The translations under genes were made by a program, and so were the position numbers. From Hymenobacter sp. DG25A (GTDB lineage Bacteria > Bacteroidota > Bacteroidia > Cytophagales > Hymenobacteraceae): 64,000 nucleotides of DNA. Positions 42,283 through 50,167 of this stretch are shown here, piece by piece (within the stretch, counting starts at the first letter, position 1; each line of letters starts with the position of its first letter). The stretch is taken from contig NZ_CP012623.1 in NCBI RefSeq assembly GCF_001280305.1, positions 2,108,001 to 2,172,000 of the forward strand. The letters are read 5' to 3'. The notes under the pieces were generated by a model. It was not told the origin of the DNA and did not search any database. It saw only the letters and a program-made list of their open reading frames with translations.

Positions 42283-43479
42283 TTAGGCTTGCGCAGCTAT
42301 GGTGCCTACCCCATCTACAATGGTAGCCTGATAGGTTTCCAGCGGCAGGCCCAGCTGCTGCTGATACGCGGCCGTCATGTGCTCAATAAAGGAAGGTACC
42401 TGCCCGGCGGCTACCAGGTTAATGGTGCAGCCGCCAAAGCCGCCGCCCATCATGCGGGCGCCATACACGCCGGGGTGCGTGCGGGCCGCCTCCACCAGTA
42501 CGTCCAGCTCCCGGCAGCTCACCTCGTACTTATCGCGCAGGCCCTCGTGGGAGCCGTACATATCCTGCCCGAAGGACTTCATATCCCCCGCTTCCAGGTG
42601 CTGACAGGCGCGCACTACCCGCTCGTTTTCCTCCACTACATAAGTGCAGCGCCGGTACACCACGTCGCCCAGCTCCTCGCGGTGGGCTTCCAGCTGCGGC
42701 AGGGTAGCATCGCGCAGGCTGATGATGTTGGGGTAGTGGCTTTGCAGAATCTTCACGCCCTGCTCGCACTCCTGGCGGCGCAGGTTGTACTCGGAGCTGG
42801 CCAAGGAGTGCTTCACCCCGGAGTTGCACAGCACAATGCGGTTGGTAGTGGTATCGAAGGGGAAGTAGGCGTATTCCAGGGAGCGGCAATCCAGGCGCAC
42901 CACGTGGTTGGCCTGCCCGAAAAGGCTGGCAAACTGGTCCATGAGGCCACACATTACTTTGGCGTACTCATGCTCCGCTTTCTGGGCCATGTGCGCCAGC
43001 TCCATGCGCTCAATGCCCAGCTTCAGCAAGTGGTTTAAGGCGAAGGCTATGCCGCACTCCACGGCCGCCGAGGACGACATGCCGGCCCCGATAGGTATGG
43101 TGCCGCCAAACACACAATCAAAGCCCTCCAGCGCCAGCCCGCGCTTCTGCAGCTGCGCCACCACGCCCAGAATATAGTTGGCCCAGGCATGATCCGAAGG
43201 CTGCACGGCATCGAGCGGCACGCTCAGGGTATCCTGCAAATCATGCGACACCAGGTTGATGGTGCGGCTGCCGTTCAGGCGCACGGCAAAGTAGATGGCA
43301 TGGTCGACGGCAGCGGGCAACACAAAACCGTTGTTGTAATCGGTATGCTCGCCAATGAGGTTTACCCGGCCAGGGGCCCGCACTAAAAGCGGCTCCCCAC
43401 TGAAACGCTGCCGGAAATCGGTAGCTACACTTTCCGGAGTGGTGGAAAATATATGCTTGGCTGAGGTAGTTGGATGCAT
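42283..43479 (-). CDS. galK: Galactokinase
   Basis: 398 residues. GHMP kinase motifs: galactose-binding RAPGRVNLIGEHTDYNNGF, ATP-binding GAGMSSSAAVECGIAF and C-terminal MMGGGFGGCTINLV. It phosphorylates alpha-D-galactose to galactose-1-phosphate. Starts 51 bases after the galM stop; with galT forms the galM-galK-galT order. Confidence 0.96.
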   Translation of the reverse strand: MHPTTSAKHIFSTTPESVATDFRQRFSGEPLLVRAPGRVNLIGEHTDYNNGFVLPAAVDHAIYFAVRLNGSRTINLVSHDLQDTLSVPLDAVQPSDHAWANYILGVVAQLQKRGLALEGFDCVFGGTIPIGAGMSSSAAVECGIAFALNHLLKLGIERMELAHMAQKAEHEYAKVMCGLMDQFASLFGQANHVVRLDCRSLEYAYFPFDTTTNRIVLCNSGVKHSLASSEYNLRRQECEQGVKILQSHYPNIISLRDATLPQLEAHREELGDVVYRRCTYVVEENERVVRACQHLEAGDMKSFGQDMYGSHEGLRDKYEVSCRELDVLVEAARTHPGVYGARMMGGGFGGCTINLVAAGQVPSFIEHMTAAYQQQLGLPLETYQATIVDGVGTIAAQA

Positions 43480-43530
43480 AGAAGTAGTAGAAAAGCCCCG
43501 GGCGAATAGCGCCGGTGGTACAGTGGCTAA

Positions 43531-44601
43531 TTAGGAACGAACCCCAAACTGGTAAATAGTCGTCGATTTAAAGATTTCCCCGGGTTGGAGGATGGTGTTG
43601 GGAAAGGCCGGTTGGTTGGGGGAGTCGGGAAAGTGCTGGGTTTCTAGGCAGAAGCCCGCGTGCTGGCCGTATACTTTCCCCTCTTTCCCTTTCAAGGTGC
43701 CATCCAGAAAATTGCCGGTGTAGAACTGGATGCCCGGCTCGGTGGTGCGTACTTCCATGGTTCGGCCGGTAGTGGGCTCGTAGACCTGCGCGGCCGCGTG
43801 CAAGCCTTGAGTTTCATTTAAGACCCAGTTATGATCATAGCCGCCGGGCACCTGGCTGATCCGCTCGCCAATGGCGTGGGGGGCAGTGAAGTCGAAGGGC
43901 GTGCCTTTGACCGGACGCAGCTCCCCGGTGGGAATCAGGCCCGCGTCCACCACCGTGTAGCGGTCGGCCGGCATCGTTACCACATGGCCCAGGATGTCGG
44001 GGTCGTTGCTCAGGTTGAAGTAGGCGTGGTTGGTCAGGTTGACGGGGGTAGCTTTATCGGTGGTAGCGGTGTAGTCGATCTGCAGCGCATCGTCTTTGGT
44101 AAGCGTGTAGACGACGGTGACGTCCAGATTGCCCGGGTAGCCTTCCTCCCCGTCCGGGCTCCGGTATTTCAGCGTGAGCGTCTGGCCTTCGGTGGAGCTG
44201 CCCGGCTGGGCTTGCCAGAGGACTTTATCAAAGCCCTGTTGGCCGCCGTGCAGCGTATTGGCGCCGTTGTTTTGGGCCAGGGTGTATGCCTTACCATCGA
44301 GGGTGAATTTACCCTGGGCAATGCGGTTGGCGTAGCGGCCGATGAGTGCGCCGAAATACGGCCCTGCCTTCCGGTACTCGGGGCTCTGGTAGCCGCGCAT
44401 GTTATCGAAGCCCAGCACCACGTCGCCCAGCTGGCCGGCTTTATCAGGCACGAGCAGGCGGGTGATGGTGCCCCCGTAGTTGGTAATGCTTACCTGCACC
44501 CCGTGGGCGTTCGTCAGGGTAAAGAGCTGCACTTCCGTGCCATCTGTAGTAGTAACAAAAGATGAGGCAGTGGGCACGACAAATAAGTTAGGGAGTGGCA
44601 A
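43531..44601 (-). CDS. galM: Aldose 1-epimerase (galactose mutarotase)
   Basis: Up to 356 residues. Mutarotase features: FALIGRYANRIAQGKFT-type motif (ALIGRYANRIAQGKF), NNGANTLHGGQQGFDKVLW, catalytic His in NLTNHAYFNLSND, and catalytic Glu in GFCLETQHFPDSPNQPAFPN. The start is uncertain: a TTG right after a stop codon (44599-44601) or a GTG at 44575-44577, which gives a more usual N-terminus. It converts beta- to alpha-galactose and heads the gal operon. Confidence 0.92.
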   Translation of the reverse strand: MPLPNLFVVPTASSFVTTTDGTEVQLFTLTNAHGVQVSITNYGGTITRLLVPDKAGQLGDVVLGFDNMRGYQSPEYRKAGPYFGALIGRYANRIAQGKFTLDGKAYTLAQNNGANTLHGGQQGFDKVLWQAQPGSSTEGQTLTLKYRSPDGEEGYPGNLDVTVVYTLTKDDALQIDYTATTDKATPVNLTNHAYFNLSNDPDILGHVVTMPADRYTVVDAGLIPTGELRPVKGTPFDFTAPHAIGERISQVPGGYDHNWVLNETQGLHAAAQVYEPTTGRTMEVRTTEPGIQFYTGNFLDGTLKGKEGKVYGQHAGFCLETQHFPDSPNQPAFPNTILQPGEIFKSTTIYQFGVRS

Positions 44602-45029
44602 TCAGTAACAATAATGGCAATTTCTGCGGTGCCCGGCGGCTTTTTTAAGCAGAAGCCTGCGGGTTGATAGTATCTTCTACTACGGGAGCCACAAAGGGGA
44701 GTTTGCTGCGCTGATTCTCGCAGAGCGGAAAGACGAAGAAGCTTCATTCTGAGTGCCAACCTGATAAGTCGCTTCTGACCGCCACACAATATTGGCATTG
44801 CCGTCTGGCATTCTTCCAACTTATACCGAGAGAATGAGTCAGCCCAAAGGTCAATCGGTTCATTTAATTGCTTTTACCACCGCTGCTACCCAGGTTTTAC
44901 GGCCGGTTTATCCCGGGTCGGGGCCGGGTTTGGAGCTGGCGGCACAACCCCAGCCTACCTTCCACGCGTAGAGCTTACAGGCCCTCGCGGCTCACTTATA
45001 GTTCTCTCCAACTAAACTCCCGGTTCCCT
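44602..45029. other. Region without a convincing gene
   Basis: 428 bases upstream of two divergent genes. It holds a 45-codon ORF (44834-44971) and a longer minus ORF, both with unremarkable composition. No -7 box or operator was found. It probably contains the gal promoter and the promoter of the zinc ribbon gene. Confidence 0.4.
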
Positions 45030-45341
45030 ATGTGGATTCAGCAGAAACCCAACACCCCCGCTCCGCTTGACGAGCTGCAGGGCCGCACCGTCGGATTGAA
45101 ATTCGCGTGCAACAAGTGCCACACCGAAGTATTCACCGACCTGATTGGCATTCCCGCCCCCGATCTGCTGGCCAACTCCATGGATGATGACGGGCAATTC
45201 GAGAAAGAAGAAGTGAAATGCCCCGGCTGCCAAATGACTCATCAAATCACGGTGAAAAGTAACTTCGATGGCGTGAGCTTCGATGTTTCTGATGTGGAGC
45301 CCGGCAGCGTATCCTACCAGGTGGCCGAGCCGGAAGTTTAG
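45030..45341 (+). CDS. Zinc-ribbon small protein, unknown
   Basis: 103 residues from the ATG at 45030. Two CxxC pairs about 40 residues apart (FACNKCHTE and KCPGCQMTH), enough for one zinc ribbon. The rest is acidic with GVSFDVSDVEPGSVSYQV near the C-terminus. No named family recognised. A terminator follows 71 bases after the stop. Confidence 0.75.
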   Translation: MWIQQKPNTPAPLDELQGRTVGLKFACNKCHTEVFTDLIGIPAPDLLANSMDDDGQFEKEEVKCPGCQMTHQITVKSNFDGVSFDVSDVEPGSVSYQVAEPEV

Positions 45342-45411
45342 ACTACCAATTTCTCCGGAATTCGTGACGAATTATCGAAGTACGACTTCGTTACGTTCTG
45401 ACACGATACAA

Positions 45412-45448
45412 AAGCAAAAAGCCCCGCATTCTGCGGGGCTTTTTGCTT
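45412..45448. terminator. Bidirectional rho-independent terminator
   Basis: A 17-bp perfect stem (45412-45428 with 45432-45448) with A5 and T5 runs, between the + zinc ribbon gene and the - prenyl synthase gene. Confidence 0.92.
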
Positions 45449-45496
45449 GAAAGAGAATCATCTACGAAACCTAAAAAAACTGCTCAAATCCGTGAT

Positions 45497-46477
45497 TTAG
45501 AGCTCCCGCTCAATGGTGTAATTGATCAGTTGTTCCAGGGAAGTGCGGGACGGAGACTCAGGGAAAGTGCGCAGGATGGTAAGCGCCTCGTCGCGGTAGC
45601 GCTTCATGGTTTGAATGGCGTATTCCAGCCCGCCGGTCTGTCGCACAAAGTCAATAACCTGCTGCACCCGGTCTTTGCGGCCGTCGTTGTTTTTCACGTT
45701 GTAAATCACGCGGCGCTTGGTCAGCCAGTCGGCCTGCTGCAGGGAGTAAATGAGGGGCAGCGTCATCTTTTTCTCCTTGATATCGATGCCCACGGGCTTG
45801 CCGATTTCGGCGGTGCCGTAGTCGAACAGGTCGTCTTTAATCTGGAAGGCAATGCCTACTTTCTCCCCAAAAAGGCGGGCGCGCTCAATGGTTTCCTTAT
45901 CGGCCCCGGCCGAGGCGGCGCCCACGGCGCAGCAGGAGGCAATGAGGGAGGCCGTTTTCTGGCGGATAATCTCGAAGTACACGTCCTCGGTAATATCCAG
46001 GCGGCGGGCTTTTTCAATCTGCAGCAGTTCACCTTCGCTCAGCTCCCGCACGGCGTTGCTCACAATCTTGAGCAGGTCGTAGTCGTCGTTGTTGAGGGCC
46101 AGCAGCAGGCCGCGGGAAAGCAGGTAGTCGCCTACCAGCACGGCAATTTTGTTTTTCCAGAGGGCATTCACCGAGAAAAAACCCCGGCGGTAGTTGCTCT
46201 CGTCCACCACATCATCGTGCACCAGCGTGGCCGTGTGCAGCAGTTCAATAAGGGCCGCGCCGCGGAAGGTGGCATCGGGCAGCGGGTCGCCGCCACTGAT
46301 TTTGGCCGTGAAGAACACAAACATGGGCCGGATCTGCTTGCCCTTGCGCTTCACAATGTAGCCCATGATTTTATCCAGGAGCAGCACCCGCGTTTGCATG
46401 GACGCCCGGAATTTCTTTTCGAATTCCGCCATTTCGGCCGCGATTGGGGCCTGTATCTGGTCCAGCTTTATAGTCAT
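45497..46477 (-). CDS. Polyprenyl diphosphate synthase (octaprenyl/solanesyl type)
   Basis: 326 residues from the ATG at 46475-46477. First Asp-rich motif in LVHDDVVDESNYRRG and second in FQIKDDLFDYG, plus GKQIRPMFVFF and KTASLIASCCAVGA. It chains isopentenyl diphosphate onto an allylic primer, making the side chain of menaquinone or the like. Bacteroidota use menaquinone, so a role in quinone side-chain synthesis is inferred. A short in-frame extension upstream is unlikely. Confidence 0.93.
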   Translation of the reverse strand: MTIKLDQIQAPIAAEMAEFEKKFRASMQTRVLLLDKIMGYIVKRKGKQIRPMFVFFTAKISGGDPLPDATFRGAALIELLHTATLVHDDVVDESNYRRGFFSVNALWKNKIAVLVGDYLLSRGLLLALNNDDYDLLKIVSNAVRELSEGELLQIEKARRLDITEDVYFEIIRQKTASLIASCCAVGAASAGADKETIERARLFGEKVGIAFQIKDDLFDYGTAEIGKPVGIDIKEKKMTLPLIYSLQQADWLTKRRVIYNVKNNDGRKDRVQQVIDFVRQTGGLEYAIQTMKRYRDEALTILRTFPESPSRTSLEQLINYTIEREL

Positions 46478-46600
46478 GCGGGTATTTTGGCGCAGCAATG
46501 ATACGCCCCCTACGGGGGGTTTCCTAACCTTACCCCACCGGGGCTGGTTTTTGCAGTGTACTTTCGTACTCTTCGCCTGCTGTCTGTTATTTTAGAGACT

Positions 46601-47488
46601 ATGACTGCTGCCTCCCACCCCGCCCGGCCCGTGCGTCTGGATTTTATCCTGACGGCCCCGCACCACACCCGCTCCTTTGCCGCCGATGCCCGCTACGTGC
46701 CCACTGGTAAGCCCAAACCGGTGGTGGTTTTTGTGCATGGCTTCAAGGGATTTAAAGAATGGGGCCACTTCAATCTGCTGGCCGATTACTTTGCCCAACA
46801 GGGCTTTGTGTTTGTGAAGCTGGACCTCTCCCACAACGGTATTGTGGTAGGCGGCTCCGGCGACCTGGAAGACCTGGATGCCTTTGGCCGCAACAACTTC
46901 TCCCTGGAGCTGGACGATATTGGCGCCCTACTGGATACGCTCTTCGACCCCAAAAAAACGCCTGTTCCGGCCCCGGAAGCCGACCTCGACTGCCTGGCGC
47001 TGGTGGGCCACAGTCGGGGTGGCGGCCTGGCGCTGCTGAAAACCGCCGAAGACCCGCGCGTGAAAGCCGTGGTCGGCTGGGCTGCCATCAGCAACGTAAA
47101 TCCGGGCTGGCCCGAACCCATGATGCAGCTCTGGGAAAAGCAGGGCGTGCTACACGTAGAAAACAGCCGCACCGGCCAGCAAATGCCGCTTTACTACCAG
47201 ATTGTGGAGGATTTTCACACCAACCGCCTCCGCCTGGACATCCCGCACAATGTGCGCCGCAAGCTGCGCCACCGTCCCCTGCTCATCATCCACGGCGACC
47301 AGGACGAAACCGTGCCCGTAGAGCGCGCCCACGAGCTAAAAACCCTAAAAAAAGACGCCGAGCTGCTCATTCTGCCCAACGTGCAGCACAACCTAGGTGG
47401 CGCCCACCCCTGGCAGTCAGAAGATTTGCCTACCGAAACCCTACAAGCCGCCGAAGCCACCGTGGAGTTTCTGCGGCGGGTGCTATAA
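46601..47488 (+). CDS. Alpha/beta hydrolase
   Basis: 295 residues from the ATG at 46601. Catalytic triad: Ser138 in LVGHSRGGGLALL, Asp in IIHGDQDETVPVE and His in NVQHNLGGAHPW. Oxyanion region VVVFVHGFKGFKEWGHF. Dienelactone hydrolase/serine aminopeptidase-like; substrate unknown. No signal peptide. folK begins about 50 bases later in the same direction. Confidence 0.9.
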   Translation: MTAASHPARPVRLDFILTAPHHTRSFAADARYVPTGKPKPVVVFVHGFKGFKEWGHFNLLADYFAQQGFVFVKLDLSHNGIVVGGSGDLEDLDAFGRNNFSLELDDIGALLDTLFDPKKTPVPAPEADLDCLALVGHSRGGGLALLKTAEDPRVKAVVGWAAISNVNPGWPEPMMQLWEKQGVLHVENSRTGQQMPLYYQIVEDFHTNRLRLDIPHNVRRKLRHRPLLIIHGDQDETVPVERAHELKTLKKDAELLILPNVQHNLGGAHPWQSEDLPTETLQAAEATVEFLRRVL

Positions 47489-47540
47489 GGCGTTATTGAG
47501 TAAAGCCGGCCGGCATACTCAGCATGGCGTTCTTTAAGCT

Positions 47541-48053
47541 TTGAAATCTTACCCTTTCACCACCTCCCTTTTGCCCACTGCCTACCTCCTGCTCGGCTCC
47601 AACCTCGGCGACCGGGCCGCCACCCTCCGCGAAGCCGTGCAGCAGCTACACAGCAGCGCCGGCCCCGTAAGCGCCACGTCCAGCCTCTACGAAACCGCCC
47701 CCTGGGGCCTCTCCGACCAGCCCGCCTTCCTCAACCAGGTGGTGCAACTGAGCACCTCCCTCCCTCCCGAACAGCTTTTGGCCGCCTGCCTGCAGACCGA
47801 GCAGCTGGCCGGCCGCACCCGCCGCATCCGCTGGGACGCCCGCACCCTGGACGTGGATATTCTGCTGTATGATGATATAGTGCTGGACACACCAGAGCTA
47901 ATTATTCCGCACCCGCGTCTGCCGGAGCGCCGCTTCGCGCTGGTGCCGCTGGCGGAAATTGCAGGGAAAGTCGTGCATCCGGTTTTGAAAAAAACGGTGT
48001 CAGCGTTATTATTGGATTGCAGGGATAAGCTTTTAGTTGAGAGAATCAACTGA
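47541..48053 (+). CDS. folK: 2-amino-4-hydroxy-6-hydroxymethyldihydropteridine pyrophosphokinase
   Basis: 170 residues from a TTG at 47541. HPPK motifs: AYLLLGSNLGDRAATLREAV, SSLYETAPWGLSDQPAFLNQ, RWDARTLDVDILLYDD and IPHPRLPERRFALVPL. It moves pyrophosphate from ATP to 6-hydroxymethyldihydropterin in folate synthesis. No ATG lies upstream of the conserved start; TTG at 47571, giving MPTAYLLLGSNLG, is an equally good start. Confidence 0.92.
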   Translation: MKSYPFTTSLLPTAYLLLGSNLGDRAATLREAVQQLHSSAGPVSATSSLYETAPWGLSDQPAFLNQVVQLSTSLPPEQLLAACLQTEQLAGRTRRIRWDARTLDVDILLYDDIVLDTPELIIPHPRLPERRFALVPLAEIAGKVVHPVLKKTVSALLLDCRDKLLVERIN

Positions 48054-48145
48054 GGTAATTAAAATCAGATTTTATATCCATATTGAAATTCACTTCAAAA
48101 AATCAACAATTTTCATTCTCATTAATATAAATCATATTGATACAG

Positions 48146-48682
48146 ATGCAAGAAACAGATATCTATATAGAGAAGACAGACGGCACTCAAAGACAAATAA
48201 GCTGGATTGAACTCAACCAGATTAAGAAAGATATTTTATGGATTTTTGATCAGAATGGCAAGGAATTATCCAACGCATTCGTACCTGAATATTCTTTCAA
48301 TTTACCTTATTGGGAATATACAACCCTAACTGGAACATATGACCAGAAACCGTTTTATCAAGAAGGCACATTAATTATTATATTGTGTATGCTTATAGAG
48401 TATATTGATATTCCAGGCGGCAATCAATTGGTTTTTGGCAATACCGAATTGCAAAGCATAATAGTATACATTAAACAATTTAACGCTGAAAGCCCGAATC
48501 AAACTCTATTAAAAGAGCTTATCATACTTGGTTTTTCAATTGCAGCCTCAGTTACTAAAGAAGACATTGCTAGAAATGAATATTTTACACATTTGAAATT
48601 AGAAGAATTTTACTCCAAGCTGCCTTGGGTATCCAATACATTCATTCAGGCATATTATAAATCTCAAATAGAATATATCTAA
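48146..48682 (+). CDS. AT-rich orphan protein, unknown
   Basis: 178 residues from the ATG at 48146. The gene and its flanks are visibly AT-rich, unlike all its neighbours, with Lys, Asn, Ile and Tyr overused, so it was probably acquired. The protein is acidic, without signal or clear membrane segment (IILCMLIEYIDIPGG is borderline), and contains helices such as LLKELIILGFSIAASVTKED. I do not recognise the family; orphan size and composition resemble immunity proteins, which is only a guess. Confidence 0.75.
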   Translation: MQETDIYIEKTDGTQRQISWIELNQIKKDILWIFDQNGKELSNAFVPEYSFNLPYWEYTTLTGTYDQKPFYQEGTLIIILCMLIEYIDIPGGNQLVFGNTELQSIIVYIKQFNAESPNQTLLKELIILGFSIAASVTKEDIARNEYFTHLKLEEFYSKLPWVSNTFIQAYYKSQIEYI

Positions 48683-48720
48683 AAAATCACATCAACATTT
48701 CTAAATATCACGCAAAACAA

Positions 48721-48750
48721 AAACAGCCCGCTGAATTCAGCGGGCTGTTT
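48721..48750. terminator. Bidirectional terminator, 30-bp perfect palindrome
   Basis: Bases 48721-48750 read the same on both strands around a central GAATTC. It ends the AT-rich orphan and fabD. Confidence 0.9.
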
Positions 48751-48771
48751 CTTTTACTCAAAAACTAACTC

Positions 48772-49659
48772 CTACACCGCAGCCGAACTAACAGCCGCTT
48801 CCGGAGCAATCTTCTTTACCAAACCCTGCAGCACTTTGCCGGGGCCGCACTCTACAAACTCCGTAGCACCGTCCTGCACCATGCGCTGCACGCTTTGCGT
48901 CCAGCGGACAGGGGCTGTGAGCTGGCGCACCAGGTTTTCCCGGATTTCGTCGGGGTCGGTGTGGGGGGCGGCGTCTACGTTCTGGTAAATGAGGCAAATG
49001 CCGGCCGAGAAGGTGGTTTTGGCAATGGCCTGGGCCAAGGCCGCTTCCGCCGACTGCATCAGCGGGGAGTGGAACGCGCCGCCCACGGGCAGTGGCAGGG
49101 CGCGCTTGGCTCCGGCAGCTTTCAGCTGCTCACAGGCCTGCTCAATGCCGCGCTGCGAGCCGGATACTACCAGCTGGCCGGGGCAGTTATAGTTGGCGGG
49201 GACTACAATGTTGCCGGCTGCTGAAATTTCCTGGCAGATGCGGGCGGTAGTATCATCATCAAGCCCGAGAATGGCGGCCATGGTGCCGGGCTGCTCCTGG
49301 CAGGCGGCCTGCATGGCCTGGGCGCGCTGGGCTACCAGGCGCAGGGCATCTTCAAACTTCAGCACTTTGGCGGCTACCAGCGCCGAAAACTCGCCCAGGG
49401 AGTGCCCCGCTACCATATCAGGTTTCAAACCGGGGATTACGGCGGCCAGGGCTACGGAGTGCAAGAAAATGGCGGGCTGCGTTACGTCGGTGCGGCGCAG
49501 GTCTTCCTCGGAGCCCGAGAACATGATGTCGGTGAGGGAGAAACCCAGGATTTCGTTGGCCTGGTCCATCAGGCGCTTGGCTTCGGCGTGCTGCTCGTAC
49601 AGCTCACGGCCCATGCCGCTGAACTGGCTGCCCTGACCGGGAAAAATGACTGCTTTCAC
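48772..49659 (-). CDS. fabD: Malonyl CoA-acyl carrier protein transacylase
   Basis: 295 residues. Nucleophile Ser87 in VAGHSLGEFSALVAAK, His in GGAFHSPLMQSAE, and the N-terminal FPGQGSQFSGMGREL motif. It loads malonyl groups onto acyl carrier protein for fatty acid synthesis. Other fab genes are not adjacent. It ends near a palindromic terminator. Confidence 0.95.
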   Translation of the reverse strand: MKAVIFPGQGSQFSGMGRELYEQHAEAKRLMDQANEILGFSLTDIMFSGSEEDLRRTDVTQPAIFLHSVALAAVIPGLKPDMVAGHSLGEFSALVAAKVLKFEDALRLVAQRAQAMQAACQEQPGTMAAILGLDDDTTARICQEISAAGNIVVPANYNCPGQLVVSGSQRGIEQACEQLKAAGAKRALPLPVGGAFHSPLMQSAEAALAQAIAKTTFSAGICLIYQNVDAAPHTDPDEIRENLVRQLTAPVRWTQSVQRMVQDGATEFVECGPGKVLQGLVKKIAPEAAVSSAAV

Positions 49660-49778
49660 TGGAAGATTTTTTGGCGGGGTGGATAATAGAAACCAGGACG
49701 CCAGCCCACGCGGGCGGGCATCATTGGGCCTGCAAGCTGCACAAAATGGCCGGTCCCGGCAAAATCAGGGTGGCGCGG

Positions 49779-50096
49779 CTACTTTACGGGGCGGCTACTG
49801 ACCTGGCCGGTGGCCTTATCCACCTCAAAGGCGGCGCGGTTGGGCATCCGGTTTGCCCAATCGGTGCGCGGCACCAGCACCTGCCACTGCGGGCCAGCAT
49901 CTATCACGCTGGCAGAATCCAGCACGAACAGGCTGGCGTTGGGTTGCGCCTGCACGTAGCGGCGCACGGCGCTCAGGGCGTCGGCTTCGCTGTTGGAGGT
50001 TTGCACGGTAGCAGCAGGAGTGGAAGAAGTAGTTTGCTGCTGGCAGCCTGCCAGACCGGCCAGCAAACCACCCGCGAGAATCAGGGATTTTATCAT
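49779..50096 (-). CDS. Small lipoprotein, unknown
   Basis: 105 residues with a lipoprotein signal (MIKSLILAGGLLAGLAGC, Cys18). The mature part has a Ser/Thr linker and one short domain (ADALSAVRRYVQAQPNASLF, SASVIDAGPQWQVLVPRTDW, AAFEVDKATGQVSSRPV) resembling a PepSY-like or cystatin-like fold. Function unknown. Confidence 0.75.
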   Translation of the reverse strand: MIKSLILAGGLLAGLAGCQQQTTSSTPAATVQTSNSEADALSAVRRYVQAQPNASLFVLDSASVIDAGPQWQVLVPRTDWANRMPNRAAFEVDKATGQVSSRPVK

Positions 50097-50112
50097 GTGC
50101 TCAAAGTAAAAA

Positions 50113-50147
50113 GAAAAGGAGCGGATGGTTAGCCTCCGCTCCTTTTC
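50113..50147 (-). terminator. Terminator of the large T9SS gene
   Basis: A 13-bp stem (50113-50125 with 50135-50147), followed on the minus strand by a T-rich tract. Confidence 0.85.
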
Positions 50148-50167
50148 ATCATCAGTAGACCAAAAGC

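Noticed and set aside
44514..44819. 101-residue minus frame before galM
   Set aside because: Overlaps galM and has no recognisable features.
44834..44971. 45-codon ORF on the + strand
   Set aside because: Too short and without a signal or conserved motif to support as a gene.
45360..45411. Further small inverted repeats after the zinc-ribbon gene
   Set aside because: Short imperfect pairings only; the terminator at 45412 explains the end of transcription.
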